Source of the DNA: Clostridiaceae bacterium
GTDB lineage: Bacteria > Bacillota > Clostridia > Oscillospirales > Acutalibacteraceae
DNA: 10,332 bases
Reading direction: 5' to 3'
NCBI GenBank assembly: GCA_904501705.1
Contig: CAJGCA010000056.1
Location: 1 to 10,332 of the forward strand
Within the stretch, counting starts at the first letter, position 1; each line of letters starts with the position of its first letter. A model generated the notes under the pieces. It did no database searches. It had not been told where the DNA came from and worked only from the letters and a program-made list of their open reading frames with translations. This document shows positions 1 to 6,600 of the stretch, piece after piece. A program made the translations under genes and the position numbers.

Positions 1-39
1 GACGACCATCTGGGATTTGAGCGTCCGGATACAGCGTGA
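1..39 (+). CDS. possible C-terminal end of an upstream gene (partial)
   Basis: Frame 1 reads DDHLGFERPDTA and stops at TGA 37-39, eleven bases before a strong terminator. That position is what the end of an upstream operon would look like. Only 12 residues are visible and no family can be recognised. Another frame stays open to about 110, but it runs through the terminator hairpin and is less likely. The assignment rests only on the stop-terminator arrangement. Confidence 0.3.
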   Translation, partial: DDHLGFERPDTA

Positions 40-49
40 TACAGATACA

Positions 50-86
50 AAAAGCCCCCACCGGGTTGTGAACGGTGGGGGCTTTT
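50..86 (+). terminator. Rho-independent terminator, probably bidirectional
   Basis: A 14-bp perfect stem pairs AAAAGCCCCCACCG (50-63) with its complement at 73-86 around a 9-base loop (64-72). The 3' arm ends in TTTT on the + strand. The 5' arm is preceded by A-rich sequence, giving a T run on the minus strand, so it can work both ways. It separates whatever lies upstream from the phage late promoter region. Confidence 0.9.
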
Positions 87-151
87 CAAAGCAAATTGCT
101 TGTTCATAAAATGTTTACAGAAAATGGGGTGCGGCATTTTTGAAAAAAATA

Positions 152-160
152 TGCTATAAT
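152..160 (+). promoter_or_regulatory. extended -10 promoter for the terminase/structural operon
   Basis: TGCTATAAT is a consensus TATAAT (155-160) with the TGn extension directly upstream, inside an AT-rich stretch (about 103-160). No good -35 is present at the normal distance: 132-137 reads CGGCAT. The extended -10 could compensate, or a phage late activator could act here. Transcription would start near 167, leaving a leader of about 110 bases before terS. Confidence 0.7.
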
Positions 161-166
161 CTGCGC

Positions 167-276
167 AAAGAGACAAAACAGCACAAAATGAACGCTGCCG
201 CGAGCGCACAGCGGTGCGGGCGCACGGGTGCGCGGGCGCGTTTTATGAGATACAAACTTACGAAAGGAGGGAAATT
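167..276 (+). promoter_or_regulatory. GC-rich 5' leader of the late operon
   Basis: Between the promoter and terS lies a sharply GC-rich stretch (about 190-240) with two potential small hairpins: CGCTG 193-197 with CAGCG 209-213, and GCGCA 220-224 with TGCGC 229-233. The octamer GCGGGCGC occurs twice (216-223 and 232-239). A 36-codon frame from ATG 188 has no ribosome site. The leader could be a packaging-initiation or regulatory element, since pac/cos sites often lie at or near terS, but nothing proves this. Confidence 0.35.
263..270 (+). promoter_or_regulatory. ribosome binding site fixing a TTG start for terS
   Basis: AAAGGAGG lies six bases before TTG 277. The only upstream in-frame ATG (214) has GC-rich sequence and no ribosome site before it, and would add 21 residues of atypical composition. 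The TTG start is therefore preferred. Confidence 0.8.
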
Positions 277-759
277 TTGGGAAAACGAGTCAGAATAGAG
301 GACTGGGAGACCCCCGAGGGGCTGGCGTTGCTTAGAAGCATGGCCAAGCTGAAGCTGGAGGAGATAGCCGGAATCATCGGCATCAGCCGAACCACCCTGA
401 ACAAGTGGTGCATACGAAGCGAGTCAATCAATGATGCGCTCCGACAGAAGCTTGACGAGGAGACGGCCAGGCGCGTGGAGAAGGCGGTCATTGAGAGCTG
501 TTTCGACCGCAAGGTTAAGGTCAAGATCAGGAAGCAGGTAGTGGACCGCGAGGGAGTGGTACACGATCTGGAGGAGGTCAAGGAGCAGGTAATACCGGCG
601 GACACGCGGGCGCAGCGGTTTGTGTTGACGAATCGGAGCCCGGGCAGATGGCAAGAGAAGGTCACTGTAGAAGCAGACGCCGGAGAGAATGTCGTGTCTT
701 TCATACCTGTGCAAGAGCGAATGGAGACACCGGCGGAGGACGTGAGCAATCGTGGCTGA
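277..759 (+). CDS. terS: phage terminase small subunit
   Basis: This 160-residue protein (TTG start) should recognise the phage packaging site and hand DNA to the large terminase. A helix-turn-helix is visible at about residues 25-47 (LEEIAGIIGISRTTLNKW). It is followed by a charged helical region, and near the C-terminal side by ADTRAQRFVLTNRSPGRWQEK (109-128). That last segment resembles the A-x-x-F-x-L-x-NR-x-x-x-W pattern common in small terminases of Gram-positive phages. Directly downstream and overlapping by 8 bases is an unmistakable large terminase, which supports the call. An ATG at 214 would give a 181-residue form, but the AAAGGAGG at 263-270 points to 277. Confidence 0.85.
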   Translation: MGKRVRIEDWETPEGLALLRSMAKLKLEEIAGIIGISRTTLNKWCIRSESINDALRQKLDEETARRVEKAVIESCFDRKVKVKIRKQVVDREGVVHDLEEVKEQVIPADTRAQRFVLTNRSPGRWQEKVTVEADAGENVVSFIPVQERMETPAEDVSNRG

Positions 760-2227
760 GCTAATGGATCTGTACAAGGCCGGTGACGTAGTAAACGGAA
801 AGCGTGTGGCCTGGGTGCCTCAGCCGCGCCAAGCCGAGTTCATGCGGCGTTTTGAGGATGAGGTACTGTTTGGAGGAGCGGCAGGAGGAGGCAAGAGCGA
901 CGCGCTGGTGGCCGAGGCTCTGCGGCAGATCGGTAAGCCCAAGTACAAGGGGATCATCCTCCGTAAGACCTTCCCCCAGCTGCAGGAGCTCATCGACAAG
1001 TCCCTCGCCCTCTACCCGCTGATAGACCCCAAGGCTTCCTACCACTCAACCAGCCACACGTGGAGGTTCTCCAGCGGCGCAAAGATCCAGTTCGGCTCCA
1101 TGCCCCACAAGAACGACCGATTCCAGTATCAGGGTATCGCCTACGACTTCATCGGCTTTGACGAGCTGACCCACTTTACGTGGGACGAATACGATTTTCT
1201 CCGATCCCGTAACCGTCCCAACGACGCGGGGATGCTGGTCTACATGAGAGCCACGGCCAACCCGGGCGGAGTCGGCCACGGCTGGGTCAAGGACAGATTC
1301 ATCACCCCTGCGCCGCCCAACACCACGATCTGGGAGAATTCCACCTTCACAGACCGAGATGGCACGAAGTACACCCGCCGTATGTCGCGGATCTTTATCC
1401 CGTCCTTTTTGCAGGACAATCCGGCACTGCGGCAGAACGACCCCAACTACATCTTCAAGCTCGCCAGCATGAGCGAGGCACAGCGCAACGCCATGCTCTA
1501 CGGAGACTGGGACTCCTACTCCGGGCAGGTCTTCCGCGAGTTCAAGAACGATCCCGCCCACTACGGAGACCACCGATGGACGCACGTCATCGAGCCCTTT
1601 GAGATCCCCAAGCACTGGCCGATCTACAGATCCTTCGACTGGGGCTTCTCCAAGCCCTTCTCGGTGGGCTGGCACGCGGTGGGACCCGACAAGACCCTGT
1701 ACCGCATCAAGGAGTTCTACGGCTGCAAGGAGGGCGAGGTCAACAAGGGCTTGGAGATGCCCGCCAGCGAGATCTTCGCGGAGGTGCGGCGCTTCGAGCA
1801 GGAGGACTACAACATCCGCGGCCACAAGATCTACGGCGTGGCAGACCCTGCCATCTGGGAAAAGTCCCACGGGCCCAGCATCAACGACATCGCCGAGAGC
1901 CAAGGCATCTACTTTGAGAAGGGCAAAAACGCTCGGATCATGGGCTGGCAGCAGCTGCACGAACGGCTAAAGTTCGACGAGGAAGGCCGCGCTATGTACT
2001 ACGTCTTCAACACCTGCCCTCACTTCATTCGCACCGTGCCATCGCTGGTCTACAGCGAGACCCACGTGGAGGACGTGGACACCGAGGGAGAGGATCACAT
2101 AGCCGACGAGACCCGCTACATGTGCATGACCTACGTCATCGAGCCCCGCATCACGGTAAGACGTGAGGTTTGGCAGCACAACCCCCTGTACCTGTATCTT
2201 GACGTTAAGCAAGGAGATTTGAGATGA
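752..2227 (+). CDS. terL: phage terminase large subunit (ATPase-nuclease)
   Basis: This 491-residue motor pumps phage DNA into the prohead through the portal and cuts the concatemer. The ATPase domain shows Walker A GGAAGGGKS (41-49), Walker B DFIGFDE (132-138) and the coupling motif ATANPGG (167-173). The C-terminal RNase H-like nuclease is marked by acidic residues in SFDWG (D296), VADPA (D365) and DHIADE (D448, D452). Length is normal for the family. The start is GTG 752, overlapping the end of terS, with GGAGG at 735-739 twelve bases upstream. An in-frame ATG at 764 has no clear ribosome site. The stop overlaps the portal start by four bases (ATGA), so the two are translationally coupled. 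Confidence 0.97.
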   Translation: MAELMDLYKAGDVVNGKRVAWVPQPRQAEFMRRFEDEVLFGGAAGGGKSDALVAEALRQIGKPKYKGIILRKTFPQLQELIDKSLALYPLIDPKASYHSTSHTWRFSSGAKIQFGSMPHKNDRFQYQGIAYDFIGFDELTHFTWDEYDFLRSRNRPNDAGMLVYMRATANPGGVGHGWVKDRFITPAPPNTTIWENSTFTDRDGTKYTRRMSRIFIPSFLQDNPALRQNDPNYIFKLASMSEAQRNAMLYGDWDSYSGQVFREFKNDPAHYGDHRWTHVIEPFEIPKHWPIYRSFDWGFSKPFSVGWHAVGPDKTLYRIKEFYGCKEGEVNKGLEMPASEIFAEVRRFEQEDYNIRGHKIYGVADPAIWEKSHGPSINDIAESQGIYFEKGKNARIMGWQQLHERLKFDEEGRAMYYVFNTCPHFIRTVPSLVYSETHVEDVDTEGEDHIADETRYMCMTYVIEPRITVRREVWQHNPLYLYLDVKQGDLR

Positions 2228-4146
2228 ACGATATTAACGAGAAAACCCAAGCCCCCAAGGCCGAGGGAAAGAAAGCGGCCGCCAAGCGCATCGGCAAGGA
2301 GCAGGTCGAAAAGGCGCGGATCAAGCTGGAGATGTTCAAGGCCGCCAAGGGCACAATCAACAACACCATCAAGTTCAACGAGCAGTGGTTCCGACGCCGC
2401 TATCAGGAGTACGCCGGCACGGATGCGAGCGGCTACGCCCTGATCGGCGACACCGAGCCCCGCAAGAGGGGCGAAATAGTCAGCCCTCAGTCGGCATGGC
2501 TGTTCAATTCGGTCATGAATTTCGTGGGTGACGCCTCAGACAACCGTCCCCGCGCCAACATCATCCCGCAGGAGGCGCAGGACGAGGAGGAGGCCTACCT
2601 CCTCGGCAAGGTCATTCCCGTGGAGCTTCGTCGCATGGGCTTTGAGAAGGTCTACGACGACAACCAGTACGTCAAGGGAACTCAGGGCTGGTGTCTCTAC
2701 ACCCATGGATGCGACCGCGAGACAAAGACCCTGTACGTCAAGGATGCGCAGATCCTCAACTTCTACTGGGATCTGGAAAAGAAGGATATCCAGGACTCCT
2801 CCGACGTGTTTTATCTGACACAGATGGACCGCGACGAGCTGATCCGCGAGTACCCCGAGCTGGAGCGGGAGGCCTCCTGCAACGACGGCGACTATGAGCG
2901 GTACGACGGCAACCCCACCAACGGCAAGCCCACCAAGATCACCGTGGTGGACTGGTACTACAAAAAGCGCAACAAGGATCGCAAGCGCGTTCTGCACTAC
3001 TGCAAGTTCGTGGGCGACGTCGTCCTGTACGCCTCCGAAAACGACGCGGAGCTTTCCGAGGTCGGCTGGTACGAGCATGGGGACTACCCATTCGAGATCG
3101 ACGTCCTATACCCCCTGCAGGGACAGGCAGCGGGATTTGGTAAGGTGGCTGTGGGACTCAACACTCAGCAGTACATCGACTACATCGGAAAGGCTCTGGT
3201 GCAGAACGCCCTGTGGGGCTCTCGTCCTCGCTACTTCTACAAGGAGTCCGCGGGCATCAATGAGTCGGACTTTCTTGACGTCAACAAGACCTTGGTCAAG
3301 TATCAGGGCAGCGGCGGTCGCGAGGAGATCTTCCCCATTGAGGTGCCTCGGATCGACGGCAACGTGCTGAACCTGCAGGCCTCCATGATCGATGAGCAGC
3401 GCACCAACTCGGGCACCACCGAGGTGGCCACCGGCGCGACCCCCGGCGGCGTAACGGCTGCGCAGGCCATCGGAGCTCTGCAGGAGGCGCAGGGCAAGCA
3501 GGGGCGACTCTCCAACCGTTCCTCCTACGAATGCTACAAGCGAATCGTGTACAAGCTCATCTCCCTCATCCGCCAGTTCTACGACGAGGATCATTTCTAT
3601 CGCATCGTAGGTGAGGACGGCGAGGCGCAGTACGTGACCTACAACGGCCGCACGGCTGTCAGAGACGGCAGACACCCTGCCTACGACATCGAGGTCACCA
3701 CGGAGAAGCAGAGCGAGTACACCCGGATGAGCAACAATGACCTCATGCTCAATTTCTTCTCTGCGGGGTTCTTTTCTCCTCAACTGGCGCCCCAGGCGTT
3801 GGCGTGCCTCCAGCAAATGGACTTCGACGGAAAGGACGAGCTCATCCGCATCATCCGCGCCAACATGGAGGAGCAGGAAGAAAAGGAGGCATTGGGACAG
3901 GCGCTCGTGGAGTACGCGCAGGTCATCGACGAGCTGAATGCAGACCGTGCCGCCCGAGACGCGGCCGATGGGCTCCCCTCGGAGGACGTGCCCAGCTACG
4001 TGGAGCAGACGCAGGCGGTGCTGTCTCAGATCCTCGGCGGTGCAGAGCCGCAAGGAAGCGGACGATCTGCAAGCCTGAGCGGTTCTGCGGGTCCCGGAAT
4101 TAATCAAGCTCGGAAGGAGGCGGCGAGCGCGGCATCGCCAACGTAA
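2224..4146 (+). CDS. phage portal protein, P22-like pattern
   Basis: The 640-residue protein should form the dodecameric ring at the capsid vertex through which DNA passes. Family-like segments include NSVMNFVGDASDNRPR (95-110), the QILNFYWDLEKKDIQDSSDVFY stretch (176-197), the core YPFEIDVLYPLQGQ (288-301) and GATPGGVTAAQAIGALQEAQGKQGR (404-428). The last resembles the TP.G.TA..a...LQ.ag....R pattern of P22-type portals. The C-terminal part is helical and acidic (540-605) with a low-complexity tail. The assignment as portal rests on these patterns plus its place directly after the large terminase. P22 type rather than SPP1/HK97 type is likely but not certain. AAGGAG at 2211-2216 lies seven bases before the ATG. 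Confidence 0.88.
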   Translation: MNDINEKTQAPKAEGKKAAAKRIGKEQVEKARIKLEMFKAAKGTINNTIKFNEQWFRRRYQEYAGTDASGYALIGDTEPRKRGEIVSPQSAWLFNSVMNFVGDASDNRPRANIIPQEAQDEEEAYLLGKVIPVELRRMGFEKVYDDNQYVKGTQGWCLYTHGCDRETKTLYVKDAQILNFYWDLEKKDIQDSSDVFYLTQMDRDELIREYPELEREASCNDGDYERYDGNPTNGKPTKITVVDWYYKKRNKDRKRVLHYCKFVGDVVLYASENDAELSEVGWYEHGDYPFEIDVLYPLQGQAAGFGKVAVGLNTQQYIDYIGKALVQNALWGSRPRYFYKESAGINESDFLDVNKTLVKYQGSGGREEIFPIEVPRIDGNVLNLQASMIDEQRTNSGTTEVATGATPGGVTAAQAIGALQEAQGKQGRLSNRSSYECYKRIVYKLISLIRQFYDEDHFYRIVGEDGEAQYVTYNGRTAVRDGRHPAYDIEVTTEKQSEYTRMSNNDLMLNFFSAGFFSPQLAPQALACLQQMDFDGKDELIRIIRANMEEQEEKEALGQALVEYAQVIDELNADRAARDAADGLPSEDVPSYVEQTQAVLSQILGGAEPQGSGRSASLSGSAGPGINQARKEAASAASPT

Positions 4147-4150
4147 CATG
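4114..4150 (+). promoter_or_regulatory. distant ribosome site with hairpin spacer before the protease gene
   Basis: AAGGAGG (4114-4120) lies inside the end of the portal gene, 27 bases before the protease ATG (4148), too far for normal initiation. GGCGA 4122-4126 can pair with TCGCC 4135-4139 around an 8-base loop. When folded, about nine unpaired bases would remain between the ribosome site and ATG. No closer ribosome site is visible. Coupling to portal translation (stop 4144-4146, one base before ATG) is the simpler alternative. Confidence 0.4.
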
Positions 4151-4474
4151 ATCGAGATCAAAATCCTGAAGGACAAGACTGCACGGAGGATCGCCGTAGA
4201 GGCCAAAGGACACGCGGAGACTGCACGGGGGCAGAGCCTTCTGTGCGCGGCGATATCCTCCCAGATGCTGGGATACTCCAAGGTTGTAGCGGCCATGGGG
4301 AGCAAGATCCTCGACGGCATCATCCGTGTGCAGTACGGAGACGGCATCGTAGACGTTAAGCTGGCCACCGCCAAGGACTACAAGCGCGTTGAGCGGTACT
4401 TGGCTCCCGTTGAGGCCGCCATCGACGCCTACGCCGGGAGCTTTCCCGACTCGCTCCGCGTTGAGCGGAACTAA
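4148..4474 (+). CDS. prp: phage-encoded Prp-type cysteine protease (putative capsid maturation protease)
   Basis: This 108-residue protein matches the family of Prp (YsxB-like), the cysteine protease that removes the N-terminal extension of ribosomal protein L27 in Bacillota. Length, the N-terminal strand MIEIKIL and the signature GHAETARGQSLLCAAIS (21-37) agree. The expected catalytic pair is His22 and Cys33. Two details differ from the usual GHA...GxDxxCAAxS pattern: the position normally Asp is Ser30, and the His-Cys spacing is one shorter than H22/C34 of the S. aureus enzyme. The gene occupies the place between portal and scaffold/capsid where prohead proteases normally lie. Both downstream proteins carry L27-like cleavage motifs, so its likely substrates are scaffold and capsid rather than, or in addition to, host L27. 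The start is ATG 4148 because it aligns with the family start, although its ribosome site is poor. Confidence 0.9.
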   Translation: MIEIKILKDKTARRIAVEAKGHAETARGQSLLCAAISSQMLGYSKVVAAMGSKILDGIIRVQYGDGIVDVKLATAKDYKRVERYLAPVEAAIDAYAGSFPDSLRVERN

Positions 4475-4549
4475 AGACGACTTGCCCGCGACAAGGGCTA
4501 CCAAATACATTTACGGAGACCCCACGACACGGGGAGAAAGGAGGCGCAC
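4475..4549 (+). other. short gap between protease and scaffold genes
   Basis: These 75 bases contain no supportable gene. CCCC 4520-4523 can pair weakly with GGGG 4531-4534. AGAAAGGAGG (4535-4544) is the strong scaffold ribosome site. Confidence 0.6.
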
Positions 4550-5419
4550 ATGATGCGACTCAACAACACTACGTGGCAGGACGGCAAGCTGCTGAGACTG
4601 TCTCTCCAGTTCTTCGCGGAGGGAGGCGGCGAGGGCGGCACAGGCGGCGACTCGTCCGGGAGCGGTGACATGGGAGCGCCTGCGGGCGGCACCGGCACCG
4701 ATACCACCACAAGCACGGGCGGTAGTACCGCCGAAAAGGATTTCTTCGAGCAGATGGACACCGAGAGCCGCAACGCTTTCCTCAAGAAGCACGGCCTCAT
4801 GCACCACCAGGCGGCCACCAAGCGCTACCAAGGCTCTGTGGAAAAGGCGGGCAAGTACGATGCCCTCACGTCCCAATTAGAGGCCGTGGCCGAGCGGTAC
4901 GGCGTATCCGTAGACGACCCCGAGGCCTTTGCCAAGGCCATCCTCAATGATCCTGCTCACGTAAGAGCAAAAGCAAGAGAGATGGGCGTGACGGAGGACG
5001 TGGCGAAAAGCCTTGTCGCGGCGGATGCAAACGAGGCTTTGAGCAGAGCGAGAGCGGCGCAACAGGTTAGGGCGGATGCTTTTGCGCGTGCGCAAGCGCA
5101 GGAGCAGGAGGTCAAAGAGGCCTATCCCGACTTTGACATGGCAAAGGCACAGAAGAATCCTGCATTCAAGGCGCTGTACGACACCGGAAATTTCTCTATG
5201 CGGGAGGCCTACGAGATGGCCTTCGGCAGGGAGCTTCACGCGGCGGCCGTCGAGGTTGCCAAGCAGGAGGCGAGAGCTGCGGCTCTGGCCGAGCGCGAGG
5301 CCAACGAAGGAAGACCGCGAGAGGGAGCGGCGGGCTACACGGGGCACGCATCCGTGGATCCTTCCAAGCTGACAGGAAAGGCTCTGGACGACTTCCTCGA
5401 ATCCTTTATGACGCACTAA
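4550..5419 (+). CDS. capsid scaffolding protein with N-terminal Prp cleavage motif
   Basis: This 289-residue protein sits immediately before the major capsid gene and has scaffold character. It has a Gly/Ser/Thr-rich flexible segment (about 24-62), then an almost wholly helical, charged and Ala-rich body (63-255). A phage-scaffold-like segment YPDFDMAKAQKNPAFKALYD spans 192-211, and the short C-terminal helix KALDDFLESFM is of the kind that often binds capsid. Residues 16-24, RLSLQFFAE, mimic the L27 N terminus cut by Prp, so removal of 22 residues is predicted. ATG 4550 is followed directly by a second ATG at 4553. Spacing from AGGAGG is 5 or 8 bases, so the second start (288 residues) is equally plausible. 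It should guide procapsid assembly and leave before or during DNA packaging. Confidence 0.85.
   Translation: MMRLNNTTWQDGKLLRLSLQFFAEGGGEGGTGGDSSGSGDMGAPAGGTGTDTTTSTGGSTAEKDFFEQMDTESRNAFLKKHGLMHHQAATKRYQGSVEKAGKYDALTSQLEAVAERYGVSVDDPEAFAKAILNDPAHVRAKAREMGVTEDVAKSLVAADANEALSRARAAQQVRADAFARAQAQEQEVKEAYPDFDMAKAQKNPAFKALYDTGNFSMREAYEMAFGRELHAAAVEVAKQEARAAALAEREANEGRPREGAAGYTGHASVDPSKLTGKALDDFLESFMTH
4598..4621 (+). other. predicted Prp cleavage site in scaffold protein
   Basis: Codons 17-24 encode LSLQFFAE. The corresponding region of S. aureus L27 is LNLQFF|ASK, cut between Phe and Ala by Prp. Six of the seven residues LxLQFFA are identical, including Gln, both Phe and Ala. Cleavage is expected between F22 and A23 (4615/4616), exposing a Gly-rich new N terminus. 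Confidence 0.85.
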
Positions 5420-5456
5420 AATCCAAGAAAACAAAACACAAACACCCTCCGCAGAA

Positions 5457-5467
5457 TGGAGAAAAAT
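5457..5467 (+). promoter_or_regulatory. ribosome binding site deciding the capsid start
   Basis: TGGAG (5457-5461) followed by six A/T bases precedes ATG 5468. The in-frame ATG at 5456 overlaps this site and has only CTCCGCAGA before it, with no Shine-Dalgarno match. ATG 5468 is therefore chosen. Confidence 0.7.
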
Positions 5468-6544
5468 ATGAAAACCAAGTTCAACGGCCTCACTATCGAG
5501 GCTATCACCATTGACCTGCAGCTGTTTGCGGCTACCGTCGTTCCCGAGAACGCGGCTACCAACATGATGACCTCCGGCAGCGGTGATATCAGCGGCGCGT
5601 TTCAGAAGGCCAACGACGCCAAGTTCGTGGAGATCCACAAGGCAGCGCTGGTGTTCGACCAGTACGTCGGCTCTACCAATATTCCCGCCCACAGCGGCAG
5701 TACTGCACGCTTCCCCAAGAAGGTGCGCATCGCTGTCAAGAACACCAAGCTGGCCGAGGGCAAGACCCCCGATCCCAGCAAGATCTCCCTGAGCTTCGTT
5801 ACCGGTCAGGTGGAGCAGCATGGTGACTACGTCATGTTCACCGACGTGGCTCTGGGCACCTCCATCTACGATCTTATGGGCGTTGCCCGCGAGGCACAGG
5901 CTTACCAGTCCGCCGAGATCAAGAACGCCCTGCTCCGCGACGACATCCTGGCCGATCCCGAGGTGGCTACCGCCTACGGTGAGAGCGGGGGAACTGCCGC
6001 CACGGCCGCATCGGCCATTACCGCTAACCACAAGCTGACTGTGGCTGTTGTCAAGAAGCTGGTTGCTACCATGAAGCGCAACAACATTCGCCCTGCCGTC
6101 GGCGGCGATTACGTCATGTTCATTCACCCCGATCAGTGGTATGACCTGACCAACGACGAGGACTACAAGGCCATGCATCAGTACGCAGATCCCACTCCTC
6201 TGCAGACCGGTGAGATCGGCCGCGTCTCCGGTTGCCGCTTTGTTGAGACATCCACCGTGCTGGTGACCAAGGACGGCGCGTCCTCTGCAGGCGTATACCA
6301 CGCCATCATGATGGGTGCTGACGCAGTTGACCAGATCAAGCTGGCCGAGGGCGGCATCAAGACCATCGGTAAGGGTCTGGGCTCCGGCGGCACCGCAGAT
6401 CCTCTGGATCAGAGAGCAACCGTCGGCTGGAAGATGGCCTACGGCGCGAAGGTCAAGGATCCTTTGGCCGTTATCGAGGTGATGACCGGTTCCTTCAATT
6501 CCGGTTCCATCGCCGCAACCGATCTCAACACCGCCTCGTGGTAA
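5468..6544 (+). CDS. major capsid protein, N4-gp56 family, with Prp-cleavable N terminus
   Basis: This 358-residue protein (start 5468) should form the icosahedral shell. Patterns typical of the N4-gp56 major capsid family run through it: early FVEIHKAALVFDQYVGSTNIP, then FPKKVRIAV, AEGKTPD, GDYVMFTDVA and GGDYVMFIHPDQWYDL. These are followed by TGEIGRVSGCRFVETS and GGTADPLDQRATVGWKMAYGAKV near the C terminus. The N-terminal 20 residues end in IDLQLF before AATVVPENA. This L27-like Prp site should be removed during maturation, giving a mature chain of about 338 residues. The propeptide is far shorter than the delta domain of HK97. The scaffold gene precedes it and a strong hairpin follows. 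An alternative start at 5456 would add only MEKN. Confidence 0.92.
   Translation: MKTKFNGLTIEAITIDLQLFAATVVPENAATNMMTSGSGDISGAFQKANDAKFVEIHKAALVFDQYVGSTNIPAHSGSTARFPKKVRIAVKNTKLAEGKTPDPSKISLSFVTGQVEQHGDYVMFTDVALGTSIYDLMGVAREAQAYQSAEIKNALLRDDILADPEVATAYGESGGTAATAASAITANHKLTVAVVKKLVATMKRNNIRPAVGGDYVMFIHPDQWYDLTNDEDYKAMHQYADPTPLQTGEIGRVSGCRFVETSTVLVTKDGASSAGVYHAIMMGADAVDQIKLAEGGIKTIGKGLGSGGTADPLDQRATVGWKMAYGAKVKDPLAVIEVMTGSFNSGSIAATDLNTASW
5516..5530 (+). other. predicted Prp cleavage site in major capsid protein
   Basis: Codons 17-21 encode LQLFA, in the context IDLQLFAAT (residues 15-23 from start 5468). It matches the L27 motif LNLQFF|A with Leu for the first Phe. Cleavage would fall between F20 and A21 (5527/5528). 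The segment before it carries Lys near the start, as in L27, and has no counterpart expected in the capsid fold. Confidence 0.75.
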
Positions 6545-6556
6545 TGAGATGACAAC

Positions 6557-6582
6557 GCGGGGGAGAACAAAATCTCCCCCGC
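6557..6582 (+). other. strong intergenic hairpin after the capsid gene
   Basis: A perfect 10-bp stem pairs GCGGGGGAGA (6557-6566) with TCTCCCCCGC (6573-6582) around loop ACAAAA. It begins 12 bases after the capsid stop and is followed by TATGAAAGG, not a T run, so it is not a canonical terminator. It may act as a 3' stabiliser or partial attenuator that keeps capsid mRNA more abundant than downstream mRNA. Confidence 0.75.
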
Positions 6583-6600
6583 TATGAAAGGAGAATAAAA

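Noticed and set aside
29..45. Two copies of GATACAG near the left edge as a repeat element or attachment site.
   Set aside because: Only seven bases, two copies, no partner elsewhere in the window and no integrase gene nearby.
214..276. Longer terS form starting at ATG 214.
   Set aside because: No Shine-Dalgarno before it, while AAAGGAGG is correctly placed for TTG 277; the added residues look like translated leader.
188..298. A 36-codon frame in the leader starting at ATG 188.
   Set aside because: No ribosome site before it, Arg/Ala-rich composition from GC-rich sequence, and it overlaps the terS start in another frame.
1046..1960. A 304-codon minus-strand open frame opposite the large terminase.
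   Set aside because: Antisense to the terminase ATPase and nuclease motifs; composition is that of a shadow frame.
3106..4374. A 422-codon minus-strand open frame opposite portal and protease.
   Set aside because: Leu/Arg/Val-rich shadow composition, overlapping clear portal and Prp motifs on the other strand.
4877..6301. A 474-codon open frame on the minus strand opposite scaffold and capsid.
   Set aside because: It lies wholly antisense to two well-supported genes, has no recognisable family and no ribosome site, and is explained by the codon bias of the + strand genes.
6557..6582. Capsid-downstream hairpin as a true Rho-independent terminator.
   Set aside because: No T run follows the stem, and the genes beyond it have no promoter that I can see, so full termination is unlikely.
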